Of a DNA stretch of 32,796 nucleotides, positions 24,443 to 32,710 are shown piece by piece. Location of the stretch: assembly GCF_010894475.1 (NCBI RefSeq), contig NZ_JAAIYB010000041.1:1-32796 (forward strand). The letters are read 5' to 3'. Both the position numbers and the translations under genes were made by a program. Each line of letters begins with the position of its first letter. The first letter of the stretch is position 1. The DNA comes from Myxococcus vastator. Its GTDB lineage: Bacteria > Myxococcota > Myxococcia > Myxococcales > Myxococcaceae. Below the pieces are notes generated by a model, which was not told the origin of the DNA, did no database searches, and saw only the letters and a program-made list of their open reading frames with translations.

Positions 24443-24878
24443 CCAATCCTCCAGAGCCGTCCCGGGGGGCCTGACCTCGCCGACCGAGTCGCTCGTGTGC
24501 CGCGAAATTTGTACGGAGCGCGTATAGTTGATTTCAGCGCAATCTGGGAGTTTCCTAGGCGCGCCCCAGCAGGTTGGGAGTCCTACCAACGTTCTGGGTG
24601 GGTGCGTCACGGCCGCCAGCGCCAGGCCGGCTCCCAAGCGGGGCGTGACTCCGGGTGACATGCGGGGCGGGTGGATGCGCCTCCGCGGACCCAAGTGCCC
24701 GGACTCACTCACGATTCTTCGAAGGCTACGGGCCAGTACGTATTCCAGGGCCTCCGCGACGGCACGGCGCGCGGCGGTTCACGGCAGCTTCGCGGCCGCG
24801 GGCTGCGTCTTCTCACGGCGGCTGGCCGGGCTCCCTCGAGGTCGTTGCGGGGGGGCGATACACCTGGGGGGCGCTCGG
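24443..24878. other. Divergent intergenic region between hppA and the glycosyltransferase
   Basis: 436 bases. It contains the interrupted dyad at 24565-24598 and an AT-rich patch at about 24505-24555 that is the likely hppA promoter zone; no -35/-10 pair with good spacing could be fixed. The open frame that runs in from upstream of the glycosyltransferase start has no recognisable protein sequence. Confidence 0.4.
24565..24598. promoter_or_regulatory. Interrupted symmetrical dyad upstream of hppA
   Basis: CCCAG-N3-GTTGG (24565-24577) is mirrored by CCAAC-N3-CTGGG (24586-24598) around an 8-base centre, 10 of 13 positions per arm. The even layout suggests a protein binding two half-site pairs. 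It is ~123 bases upstream of hppA and ~280 upstream of the glycosyltransferase. Confidence 0.4.
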
Positions 24879-26147
24879 ATGTCCACGGTCGGAATCTACA
24901 TGCTGCCCGAATACGGCGGCCTCAACGCGACCTTCGCGCTGGCGAGGACGCTGGTGCGCCGGGGGCACCGCGTCCGCTACTTCGTGCCGGAGTCCTTCGA
25001 GGCGCACGTGTCGCGGCAGGGCTTCGAGTGCAGCCGCTACAGCCAGTCACTCCGCGTCACCGCGAGCTGGGCGACGCGTGTCCCGGGCATCCGTTTCCTG
25101 CACCTGCGCGCGCGTTACCACGAGCACCTCGCGGCGGCGTTCGACGCATGGGTGAATGCGGATGGGCTGGATGGGGTGCTGGTGGATCCGGTGGTGTGGG
25201 ATGTGGCCGCGGGCGCGCACGAGCGCGGGCTGCCGTACCTCAGCCTCAGCCCGACCTATGCGGCCTCGTTCTCGCTGGACTATCCGTCCGTGCACTCCCC
25301 GGCCATTCCCGCTGCCAATGGCCACCTCGGCCGTGCTCGCAACCTCGTGGCGTGGACGCTCCAGGCGAGAATCCCCTGGCTGCGGGGCCTGTATGACCAC
25401 GGAGTCCGCTGGGCGGGCCACCGCGCGCACCGGCGGCTGCGGCGCGCGGGACGCCGCGTGCGATGGGGCGACTTTGGTTTCCGGCCGGAAGTGGAGGAGC
25501 TGGTGATTGGCCCCCGGGCCCTGGACTTCGAGCCGCTGCGCACGCTTCCCCGCCGGCACTATCTGGGCACCTGCGTGGAGCCCTCACGCAACGAGGGCAC
25601 CTTCGATTGGCGCGGCTACGACGCGTCCAGACCGCTGGCGTACTGCTCGTTGGGGACGTTCGGAGAGGACCAGCCGGCCGCGCTGCGCTTCTACACCGCT
25701 GTCATGGAGTCCTTCCGGCGGCGCGAGGGGTGGCAGCTCATCGTGAGCTGCGGCGCCCTGGCCGAGCAACTCCGCGGCCTGGCGGCGCCGCCGTCCATCC
25801 GGGTGGAAGCCTCGGTGCCCCAGCTGGAAGTCCTCCCGCGGGCGCGGTTGTTCCTGAACCACGGCGGCATCGGCTCCGTGCGGGAGGCCCTGTATTTCGG
25901 CGTCCCCATGCTCCTGTTCCCCTATGGCGCGGACCAGCCTGGGCTGACGGCGCGGCTGGTGCACCACAACCTCGGGCTCCGAGGCGACCTCCGCACGAAG
26001 GACGCCCGCGTCATCACCGAGCGGGTGGATGCCTTGCTGGGGCGCGACGACCTCCTCTCCGCGGTGGCGAGGATGCGCCAGGCCTGCCGAGGCTCGCGCG
26101 AGCTGGATGAGGGCGTGGACGTCATCGAGCGGGCACTCGGCCGATGA
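24879..26147 (+). CDS. GT1-family (UGT/macrolide-type) glycosyltransferase
   Basis: 422 residues. ATG 24879 begins MSTVGIYMLPEYGGLNATF, the usual N-terminal beta strand and acceptor-domain start; GGGGGG lies about 8 bases upstream. The C-terminal donor domain has the family signature LFLNHGGIGSVREALYFGVP then LLFPYGADQPGLTARL, preceded by YCSLGTFGE and VEASVPQLEVLPRA. This is the sugar-nucleotide binding motif of MGT, zeaxanthin glucosyltransferase and rhamnosyltransferase-like enzymes. They glycosylate lipophilic small molecules, and neither acceptor nor sugar can be told from the sequence. It stands alone, ended by a GC hairpin. Confidence 0.85.
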   Translation: MSTVGIYMLPEYGGLNATFALARTLVRRGHRVRYFVPESFEAHVSRQGFECSRYSQSLRVTASWATRVPGIRFLHLRARYHEHLAAAFDAWVNADGLDGVLVDPVVWDVAAGAHERGLPYLSLSPTYAASFSLDYPSVHSPAIPAANGHLGRARNLVAWTLQARIPWLRGLYDHGVRWAGHRAHRRLRRAGRRVRWGDFGFRPEVEELVIGPRALDFEPLRTLPRRHYLGTCVEPSRNEGTFDWRGYDASRPLAYCSLGTFGEDQPAALRFYTAVMESFRRREGWQLIVSCGALAEQLRGLAAPPSIRVEASVPQLEVLPRARLFLNHGGIGSVREALYFGVPMLLFPYGADQPGLTARLVHHNLGLRGDLRTKDARVITERVDALLGRDDLLSAVARMRQACRGSRELDEGVDVIERALGR

Positions 26148-26154
26148 CAAGGCC

Positions 26155-26177
26155 GCGGCGGCGTCGGGCGCCGCCGC
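26155..26177. terminator. GC-rich hairpin between convergent genes
   Basis: GCGGCGGCG (26155-26163) and CGCCGCCGC (26169-26177) form a perfect 9-bp stem with a 5-base loop, 7 bases after the glycosyltransferase stop and 50 before the lipoprotein stop. Likely bidirectional. Confidence 0.6.
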
Positions 26178-26227
26178 CGCCTCGAACCGCGCGGTCAGGA
26201 CAACGGGCTCATGGAGGGCCGGCTCAC

Positions 26228-26989
26228 TTACTCCGAGTACTCGTAGAAGTCGACGAGCTCCCAGTTGCGGTTGTAGACGTGGCGCTTGGTGAACCAGCCG
26301 CTGTGGCAACTGCCCGTGTTGGTGGCCGTGTAGCCATAGACGAAGCCGTTGTGGACGCGGGCGTTGAGGCTCGGGTAGCCGGGGTTCTCACAGGGCTGGG
26401 TGACGCGGACGGCCTGGTAGGCGGCCTCGGCGGAGACCTGCTCCTGGCCCTCGAAGTCGTAGCGGGAGTGGACGCGCACGGAATCGAAACCCTGGAGGTC
26501 CTCGGCCTGAGCCGCGTAGGTCTGCGTGAGGAACGACTGCAGGTGGGCCAGGGTGGTGGCCTCGGAGGTGAGCGTGCCCGTGAGGCGGTGCACGGCGCCG
26601 TCATTGTCGGAGAGCGCGGCGCGGATGGAGGCGATGCCGGCCGGGCCCTGGTAGACGGAGGTGTCGCCCCAGGTGAAGCTGAGGGCGCTGCCCGCGCTGT
26701 AGGCATTGAGCGCGCAAGCGCCGTTGGCGCCGGCCGCCTCGAAGATGATGATCTTCCGGAGGCGGTGCTCGGGGTTCACGAGCGCGATGCACTCGTTGCC
26801 AGCGACACCGTCGTAGTTGGCGGCCGGGAGCACGGCCTCGACGATGTTGTGGACGCGGAACAAGGGGTCCGTGGCCCGCTGCTCGATGGACTGGACCGCC
26901 TCCGTGTCAGTGTCCGTCTCGGGACCGAGACAGCCCGCGGTGAGGGAAGAAGCGACGAGGAGGGACGCGAAGCTGAAGGAAGTGCGCAT
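26228..26989 (-). CDS. Lipoprotein of unknown function
   Basis: 253 residues from ATG 26989. The signal sequence ends Leu-Thr-Ala-Gly-Cys (Cys20), followed by an acidic linker. The mature domain has Cys residues around NECIALVNP, GACALNA, QPCENP and GSCHSGWF that may pair, and is rich in aromatic beta segments near the end (HNGFVYGYTATN, RHVYNRNWELVDFYEY). No family recognised. No clear Shine-Dalgarno; an alternative GTG at 27007 is no better. Confidence 0.75.
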   Translation of the reverse strand: MRTSFSFASLLVASSLTAGCLGPETDTDTEAVQSIEQRATDPLFRVHNIVEAVLPAANYDGVAGNECIALVNPEHRLRKIIIFEAAGANGACALNAYSAGSALSFTWGDTSVYQGPAGIASIRAALSDNDGAVHRLTGTLTSEATTLAHLQSFLTQTYAAQAEDLQGFDSVRVHSRYDFEGQEQVSAEAAYQAVRVTQPCENPGYPSLNARVHNGFVYGYTATNTGSCHSGWFTKRHVYNRNWELVDFYEYSE

Positions 26990-27040
26990 GGCGGCTGAAG
27001 ATAGCACGCCAGTTTTGCCCGTTTTGGAAGGTAATACGTG

Positions 27041-27053
27041 TTCCGATACGGAA
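27041..27053. promoter_or_regulatory. Small dyad upstream of the lipoprotein gene
   Basis: TTCCGataCGGAA, arms of 5 with a 3-base centre, lies 52 bases upstream of the start at 26989 in an AT-richer patch that probably holds the promoter. Confidence 0.3.
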
Positions 27054-27070
27054 ACGACACACGGCCTGTT

Positions 27071-27091
27071 GGGGCACGACGGCCGTGCCCC
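27071..27091 (-). terminator. Hairpin ending the ether-lipid operon
   Basis: GGGGCACG (27071-27078) and CGTGCCCC (27084-27091) form a perfect 8-bp stem with a 5-base loop, 13 bases past the SDR stop on the minus strand. No T-run. Confidence 0.55.
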
Positions 27092-27104
27092 TTGAATGAC
27101 AGGC

Positions 27105-28070
27105 TCATCCCGCCAATGGTGTCTGTCGCGCCTGCGCCTCGCGCAGCCACGCCACCGTGTCGCTCAGCGTCTGCCGGTGGCTCCGCGGCCGGAAGTCGAG
27201 CTCCTCGTGGCTCCAGATGCTCTTGAAGCCCCAGTGGCACGTCGACATCTCCAGCACCACGGGGTCCGGCAGCTTCTTGAGCGGCACGTGGGCGCCGAGC
27301 TTCGCGAGCCCGTCGACGACGAGCGTCGGCACGCCGGGACGGTTCACCCGGATGCCGGCGACCTCGCCCACGCGCTCGAAGAAGGTGCGCAGGGGCAGGG
27401 TGGTGCCGGGCAGGTGGTACGTGTCCCGCCAGGCGGCCTTCCTCGCCAACACCGCGAGCGCCCGCGCCACGTCCCGCACGTCGGTGAAGGCGATGCCACC
27501 CGTGGGAATGAAGGGGAGGCGGCCGTTCAGCACGCGGGCCACGTTGGTCGTCGAGCGGCCCAAGGTGTCCCCAGGGCCGAGGAGCACCGGAGGCCGCACC
27601 ACCGTCAGCTCCACGCCGAGCTGCCTCGCCAGCTTCCGCGACTGTTGTTCGGCGCGAATCTTCGACAGGTAATAGGGCCACCGGCCCACGAGGCCTTCCG
27701 CGTAGAGGGAATGCTCGTCGGCCTCGATGGTCGGGTGGGAGAAGCAACCCACCGTGCCTGAGGTCGACACCAGCACCAGCCGGGCGTCGAGCGCCTTCGC
27801 CGCGCGCACCATGGCCAGCGCGCTGTCGATGTTGAAGCGCACCATCTCATCGGCGTGCCGCCGGCTGTGGTGGACCATTCCCGCGGAGTGAATCAGCACC
27901 TTCACGCCCCGCGCGTGCGGCAGCCACGCGTCAGGGTCCAACGGCGTGCCCGACACCTGGGCCACCGGGCCCGGCAGCGGCGAGCGCACCAGCGCCACCG
28001 CGTCGTCGCCCAGCGCCTCCAGGAGGTTGCGTCCGAGGAACCCGCTGGCTCCCGTCACGAGTGTCTTCAC
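27105..28070 (-). CDS. Extended SDR / NAD-dependent epimerase-type reductase, ether-lipid operon
   Basis: 321 residues. GTG 28070 overlaps the preceding stop as GTGA and starts directly at the Rossmann strand, VKTLVTGASGFLGRNLL (GxxGFLG at 8-14); a longer frame upstream would lie inside the previous gene. The catalytic Tyr-x3-Lys is in WPYYLSKIRAEQ, with Ser in VSTSGTVG. Later FTDVRDVARALAVLA and TYHLPG are typical of 3-beta-HSD-like extended SDRs. As last gene of a coupled operon with alkylglycerone-phosphate synthase, it is a candidate 1-alkyl/acyl-DHAP reductase, the step needed to reach alkyl-G3P. This is inferred from context; mammalian DHRS7B is a classical SDR, so homology would not be close. 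Confidence 0.8.
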   Translation of the reverse strand: MKTLVTGASGFLGRNLLEALGDDAVALVRSPLPGPVAQVSGTPLDPDAWLPHARGVKVLIHSAGMVHHSRRHADEMVRFNIDSALAMVRAAKALDARLVLVSTSGTVGCFSHPTIEADEHSLYAEGLVGRWPYYLSKIRAEQQSRKLARQLGVELTVVRPPVLLGPGDTLGRSTTNVARVLNGRLPFIPTGGIAFTDVRDVARALAVLARKAAWRDTYHLPGTTLPLRTFFERVGEVAGIRVNRPGVPTLVVDGLAKLGAHVPLKKLPDPVVLEMSTCHWGFKSIWSHEELDFRPRSHRQTLSDTVAWLREAQARQTPLAG

Positions 28071-30673
28071 GGCTGAACCCCGCGCCAGGCGCATGCTTCA
28101 TGGAACCGCGCGAGCTCCGCCGCGTTCGGACCCCACTCGAAGTCGTCACCCGCGGGCTTCACGATGTCGCGCGACACCAGCGCCTGCACCACGCCATCCA
28201 GGTGCGGCCGGTGCGTCACCGCCACGGCCTTCAGCTCGTCGGGCGCGCGCACCTTCGTCGCCTCCTGGTAGTCGCGCACCACGGGCTCGAAGAGCGCCTT
28301 CACCACGGCGTCGACGCGCGCGTCGCTCAGCTCGGCCAGCGGCGTGGCGCACCAACGGTAGCGCGACAGGTGGTCCTCCAGCGCGGGGTTGCCGGGCTGC
28401 CGGGCCAGCACGTCACCGGCGAACCAGTGTTGCCACTGGTTCTGGAGCGAGTGCGCCAGCGCCGGAGACAGGGGGCTGGGGACGGGCAGGTCGCTGGCGA
28501 GCACACGCCCCCCGCGGCGCTCGATGGCCTCACGCAGCCACGCTTCGTCCACGCCCGCAATCGGGTGCTCGGCGAGGAACGTGCGCAGGTGGAAGCTGCT
28601 CACCGTGGTGTGGCGCTGCAGCTCGGCCATGAGCGTATGGCTCAGCGCGCGGACGTCGGTGTCCGGGTTGAGCGCCAGCGGCGCGCCACACGACAGATGC
28701 ACACGGCCCAGCTGCACCTGGCCACGCGTCAGCTTCGCGAGCCACGACAGCACGCCGGTGAGCGTCATCTTGGGGCGCGGCTTGCCGGACAGCTCCTCCG
28801 ACAGGGACGCCTCCTCCGGCAGCCGGTCGTAGGAGATGGCGATGGGCAGCACGACGAACTGGCGCTTCGTGTTCTGCAGCGCGCGCAACAGCCCGCGCTT
28901 GGGCGGCAGCATCAGCCGCGCCCGGCTGCGCTGACCCTCGACGAAGAACATGAGCGAGGCGTTCTTCTCGGTGAGCCGGCGCAGTTCCTCGCCCAGCTCC
29001 GGCACCTCTCGGCCCACGCCGCGCTTGATGAAGAAGGCCTGCGAGTCCTTGAGAATCGGACCCACCACGGGGATGCGGCCGAACTCCTCCGCGGCGGCGA
29101 TGTGTGGCATCGAGATGCCCAGCTCCGGGTGCTGGAAGCACAGGTAGCTGGTCAGCAGGAAGTCGAAGTAGCTGCGGTGGGTGGGCGCCAGCACCACCAG
29201 CGTGCCCGGGGGCACCTGCGCCATCGCGCGCTCGAACGAAGGCCGGTCGAACGTCACGTCGCTGGTGCAGTGGCGGAACGTCTTGCGCAGCGCATAGCCA
29301 AACACCTTGTGGGTGGTGTTGCCCACGCCGCGCTCCTGGACCCAGGTCCGGTCGCCGCGCGCGTCGTCGTGCTTCGGCCCGGCGAAGGACACCTGGCTCT
29401 CATCGCGAGAGAGCAGGTGGCGGTACATGCCCTCGTTCACCACGCGCACGTACTCGACAGGCTCGAAGCCGGGGACCTCCAGCGGCGTGCCGCGCACGAA
29501 GTCGAAGGTGTGGTGCGTGAAGTACGCGAAGCCCTCGTTGAGGTACTGCACCTTCTCGTCGGCGCGCACCAGCCGGCGGTGGGCCTTGGCCTGGCCCAGC
29601 AGCGCGAGCGCCGCCCTCTGCAGTTGCACCGGCAGCTCCCGGCGCATCAGGTCGACCGCGTCGAAGCCATGGTCCTTGCGGCCGACGAACATGTCGGGCG
29701 GCTTCACCACGCCGGGGCGGTGCTTGAACCACTCGATGGTCGACGCCGCGGCCATGTCGATGCGCAGCGCCCGCTGCACACCCATGGTGGCGTGAACGAT
29801 GGGGACGGGCTGGCCGGGCTCCGGCATGGGGCCGAACACCGACCGCACGACCTCACTGGCGACCACGTCCACCGGCACCACGTCCAGGCGCACCGACGGG
29901 TCGGCGTTGAAGGCGCGCACCACGCCCAGGCCGCTGTACAGCAGGCAGCCCGCGAGCGCCGCCGGGCTGTCGAGCCAGGCCGGGAAGGGCGTGCGGTGGG
30001 CCGCCGAGACGATGCTGGGGCGCACGATGACGACGGGCACGTGGCCGCGACGCTCGCAGATGAGGTGTTCGGCGACGCTCTTGGTGAGCGTGTACGTGTT
30101 GGGGTGGCCGGTGAGCTCCAGCCACTCGCGGCCGTCGCCCTGCGCCACCTGGAAGGCCTCGTAGAGCTCCGCGGCGGGCTTTGGCAGGTGCGCCAGCTTC
30201 TCTTCGATGGGGCCGGGCCGCCACACGCTGACGTAGGCCGTCGACACGTCGACCATGCCCACCACCTGGGGGCACGCGCGCGCCAGCTCCAGCACCGACA
30301 GCGCGCTCCGGATGTTGGCCGAGGTCGCCTGCGCCAGCGGCAGGTCGAACTCCACGCTGGCGGCGCAGTGCACGACGTGCGTGACGTGCTGGCGCACGGC
30401 GTCCGCGTCGGCGGGAGACAGGCCGCAAGCGGGCTGCTCGAGGTCGCCGCTCACCACCGCGACGCGCTCCGTCCAGCCGGCCTGGAGGCGCGAGAAGCAC
30501 TCGGCCCGCGCCACCTTCGCGAAGCGCTCCGCCGCGGACTGCACGCGGCCCTGGCGGTCCTTCGACTCGCGCACCAGCACCGTGACGCGCTCGACGCCCT
30601 GCGCGAGCAGCGCCTCCAGCACCACCTTGCCGACGAAGCCGGTGACGCCCGTGAGAAAGACGTGGCGGGACAT
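28067..30673 (-). CDS. Fatty acyl reductase fused to DHAP/G3P acyltransferase
   Basis: 868 residues in two enzymes. Residues 1-~360 are a FAR-type NAD_binding_4 domain: TGVTGFVGK at 8-16, VHCAASVEFD, STAYVS and the catalytic YTLTK (Tyr194, Lys198); such reductases turn acyl-CoA into fatty alcohol. A linker (~360-470) may correspond to the FAR C-terminal region. Residues ~470-870 are a PlsB/GNPAT-type acyltransferase with all four motifs: HRSYFD (His499, Asp504), GPILKDSQAFFIKR, FFVEGQRSRAR and VLPIAISYD. FVEGxRSR with PPKRGLL is close to DHAP acyltransferase. The ATG at 30673 shares its A with the agpS stop; the SDR overlaps its end. The fusion puts the alcohol and acyl-DHAP suppliers for AGPS into one chain. 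G3P instead of DHAP as acceptor cannot be excluded. Confidence 0.88.
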   Translation of the reverse strand: MSRHVFLTGVTGFVGKVVLEALLAQGVERVTVLVRESKDRQGRVQSAAERFAKVARAECFSRLQAGWTERVAVVSGDLEQPACGLSPADADAVRQHVTHVVHCAASVEFDLPLAQATSANIRSALSVLELARACPQVVGMVDVSTAYVSVWRPGPIEEKLAHLPKPAAELYEAFQVAQGDGREWLELTGHPNTYTLTKSVAEHLICERRGHVPVVIVRPSIVSAAHRTPFPAWLDSPAALAGCLLYSGLGVVRAFNADPSVRLDVVPVDVVASEVVRSVFGPMPEPGQPVPIVHATMGVQRALRIDMAAASTIEWFKHRPGVVKPPDMFVGRKDHGFDAVDLMRRELPVQLQRAALALLGQAKAHRRLVRADEKVQYLNEGFAYFTHHTFDFVRGTPLEVPGFEPVEYVRVVNEGMYRHLLSRDESQVSFAGPKHDDARGDRTWVQERGVGNTTHKVFGYALRKTFRHCTSDVTFDRPSFERAMAQVPPGTLVVLAPTHRSYFDFLLTSYLCFQHPELGISMPHIAAAEEFGRIPVVGPILKDSQAFFIKRGVGREVPELGEELRRLTEKNASLMFFVEGQRSRARLMLPPKRGLLRALQNTKRQFVVLPIAISYDRLPEEASLSEELSGKPRPKMTLTGVLSWLAKLTRGQVQLGRVHLSCGAPLALNPDTDVRALSHTLMAELQRHTTVSSFHLRTFLAEHPIAGVDEAWLREAIERRGGRVLASDLPVPSPLSPALAHSLQNQWQHWFAGDVLARQPGNPALEDHLSRYRWCATPLAELSDARVDAVVKALFEPVVRDYQEATKVRAPDELKAVAVTHRPHLDGVVQALVSRDIVKPAGDDFEWGPNAAELARFHEACAWRGVQP

Positions 30674-32568
30674 CAGTGCGCCTCCTCGTCCGGAGTCAGC
30701 GCCACCGGACCGTTGATTCCGCAGTTCGACGCGCCGAAGACGTTGTCGGGGTCGATGGCGGCCTTCACCTTGCGGTTGAGGGCCAGCGCGGCCTCCGAGA
30801 ACACCTGGGGCAGGAAGCCGCGGCGAATCTTCCCGACGCCGTGGTGGTGCGACAGCGAGCCGCCGGCGTCCAGAATCTCCTCGCGCGCCGCGTGCTCGAG
30901 CGCCGCGTACGCGCCCACCGGGTCGCTGACGCCGCGCGCGTAGAAGCCCAGGTAGAAATAGATGACCACGCCCGTCTGATAGACTTGCGTGAAGCGGCCG
31001 GTGAAGAAGACCTTGCCTGGCAGGCCCAGCGCGGCGTGCTCCTTCTCCACGCGGCGCTGCACGCGCTCGTAGAGGTCCATGGCCCGGCTCCACGGCACGC
31101 TCGTCTCGAAGCTCTCGGCGATGGCCCAGTGCTCGAAGGTGAGGTCCCGGATGTACGCGATGCCGAAGGTCAGCTGGTAGCCGCGCTCACCGTTGGCGCC
31201 GCCGCCCTTCATGCCGCCGTGCTCGGAGGCGATGCGGTACACCGTCTTCTCCTGGAAGGCGACCTCCTCGCGCGAGCCCTCGAAGACGAGGGTGGCCACG
31301 GCGAGCTTGTACGGGTCGAAGCCCTTGAGCTTCGTCACCACGGCCTTCTCGACTTCGCTCTTCACCTTCGCGGCCAGCCCGTGTTTGGCCGGCTTGAGCG
31401 CCTGGCCGAAGTGGAACTGGGTGTTGTCCATCACCCGCACGCTGGCCGGCACCGCGCCCGACTGCTGGAGCGCGTAGAGGAACGAGAGGCCCGTTTCGAG
31501 GTCGGGGAAGATGACCGAGCCGTAGCGCTGGACCTCGGGGAGGGGGAACAGCTTCACCACCGCCGTGGTGACGATGCCGAAGTTGCCCTCGCTGCCGAAC
31601 ATGTACTGGCGCGGGTTGACGCCCACGCTCTCCCGGGGCGCCTGGCGCGGGCGCTCCACGATGCCCTGGGGCGTGACGACCTGCATGTCGAGCACCAGGT
31701 CCTCGATGTTGCCGTAGCGGTTCTTCTTCATGCCGCTGGCGTTCGTGGCAATCCACCCGCCGAGCGTGGAGAACTCGAGGCTGTCCGGCTCGTGGCCCAT
31801 GGTGAAGCCGAACTTCGCGAGCTCCTCCATCAGGTGGCGGCCCGTGGCGCCCGCCTCGATGCAGGCCATGCGGTTGACGGGGTCCACCCACAGAATCCGG
31901 TTCATCTGCCGCATGTCGACGGCGATGACCAGGCGCTCCTCGGAGAGCGGGATGCGCAGCGCCTCCGTCACGTTGGTGCCGCCGCCGAAGGGGATGACGC
32001 AGGCGCCGTGCTGGGTGGCGACCTCCACCAGGCGCACCACCTCGTCGTGGCCGCGCGGGAAGGCGACGAGGTCGGGCACCCGGTCCAGCTTCCCGTAGCG
32101 GATGGCCCAGATTTCACCGCCGGTGTGTCCATGGCCGCGGCGCAGGCGCTGCTTGGGGTCTTCGGTGAGCTGCTCTTCCTTCAGGAACTCGCGCAGCGCC
32201 GCGACCAGCGTGTCGTTCTTCTTCGCCGCGGGAATCTCGGGCGGGTAGTGCGGCTCGTTGCGGTTGTCGTATCCCAGCGGCGAGGCCAGCTTGCCGGCGA
32301 ACCACGGCATCAGGTCCGGCAGCGCGACATTGCTGATGTTGTAGCGGGTGCCCGTGAGGACGGTGCTCCCGTCGGGCTTCACCACGAAGCGGGTGTCGGC
32401 GAAGCCCCAGCCTTCGAGTGATTCCTCGTCCTTCGACGCGGCGGGCGTCGGCGGCGTGAAGCGCGTGTCTCCGGAGGAAGGCGTGGGTGACGGGCTGCCG
32501 AAGCGCTCGCTCACCTCGTTCAGCGCCACATTCCCAAGACGGCGCAGCAAACCTGATTGTTTAGCCAT
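30673..32568 (-). CDS. agpS: Alkylglycerone-phosphate synthase (AGPS)
   Basis: 631 residues, similar in length and sequence to animal AGPS. It replaces the acyl chain of acyl-DHAP with a fatty alcohol, making the ether bond, with FAD but no net redox. Shared stretches include QMNRILWVD, GHEPDSLEFST-GGW, ASGMKKN-YGNIEDLV, GSEG, ETS-PWSR and the active site SLSHHHGVGK (His574-576) with Tyr537/539 in IYFYLGF. The PP-loop FAD site is around IPFGGGTNV. Residues 1-~50 are a Ser-Pro linker; no peroxisomal or export signal. ATG 32568 (MAKQSG) is preferred over GTG 32580 without a strong ribosome site for either. First gene of the coupled operon. Confidence 0.95.
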   Translation of the reverse strand: MAKQSGLLRRLGNVALNEVSERFGSPSPTPSSGDTRFTPPTPAASKDEESLEGWGFADTRFVVKPDGSTVLTGTRYNISNVALPDLMPWFAGKLASPLGYDNRNEPHYPPEIPAAKKNDTLVAALREFLKEEQLTEDPKQRLRRGHGHTGGEIWAIRYGKLDRVPDLVAFPRGHDEVVRLVEVATQHGACVIPFGGGTNVTEALRIPLSEERLVIAVDMRQMNRILWVDPVNRMACIEAGATGRHLMEELAKFGFTMGHEPDSLEFSTLGGWIATNASGMKKNRYGNIEDLVLDMQVVTPQGIVERPRQAPRESVGVNPRQYMFGSEGNFGIVTTAVVKLFPLPEVQRYGSVIFPDLETGLSFLYALQQSGAVPASVRVMDNTQFHFGQALKPAKHGLAAKVKSEVEKAVVTKLKGFDPYKLAVATLVFEGSREEVAFQEKTVYRIASEHGGMKGGGANGERGYQLTFGIAYIRDLTFEHWAIAESFETSVPWSRAMDLYERVQRRVEKEHAALGLPGKVFFTGRFTQVYQTGVVIYFYLGFYARGVSDPVGAYAALEHAAREEILDAGGSLSHHHGVGKIRRGFLPQVFSEAALALNRKVKAAIDPDNVFGASNCGINGPVALTPDEEAH

Positions 32569-32677
32569 GGTCGCGCGCACTCGTACACAGCGCCCTCTTC
32601 CCCGTCAACGCGCGTGGGTTACGCAGGTGCGCACTGCGTTACGCGATTTCGGAACCAGCAGTCTCGTAAATGGCTTG

Positions 32678-32702
32678 TTTCCGAGACCCGAGGTCTCGTA
32701 AA
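32678..32702. promoter_or_regulatory. Candidate TetR operator between agpS and the divergent TetR gene
   Basis: CGAGACC (32682-32688) and GGTCTCG (32692-32698) form a perfect dyad with a 3-base centre; TTT and AAA extend it to 32678-32702 with one mismatch. GTCTCGTAAA, its right half, recurs at 32661-32670. It ends 8 bases before the TetR start codon and lies ~110 bases upstream of agpS. Confidence 0.65.
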
Positions 32703-32710
32703 GGCGTGTC

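Noticed and set aside
24528-24878. N-terminal extension of the glycosyltransferase
   Set aside because: The extra ~117 codons read as Arg/Ala/Gly-rich noise, and the GT1 fold begins exactly at the ATG at 24879.
28061-30943. A 960-codon plus-strand frame opposite the FAR/acyltransferase gene
   Set aside because: No recognisable motif, Arg/His/Gln-rich composition typical of antisense to a GC-rich gene.
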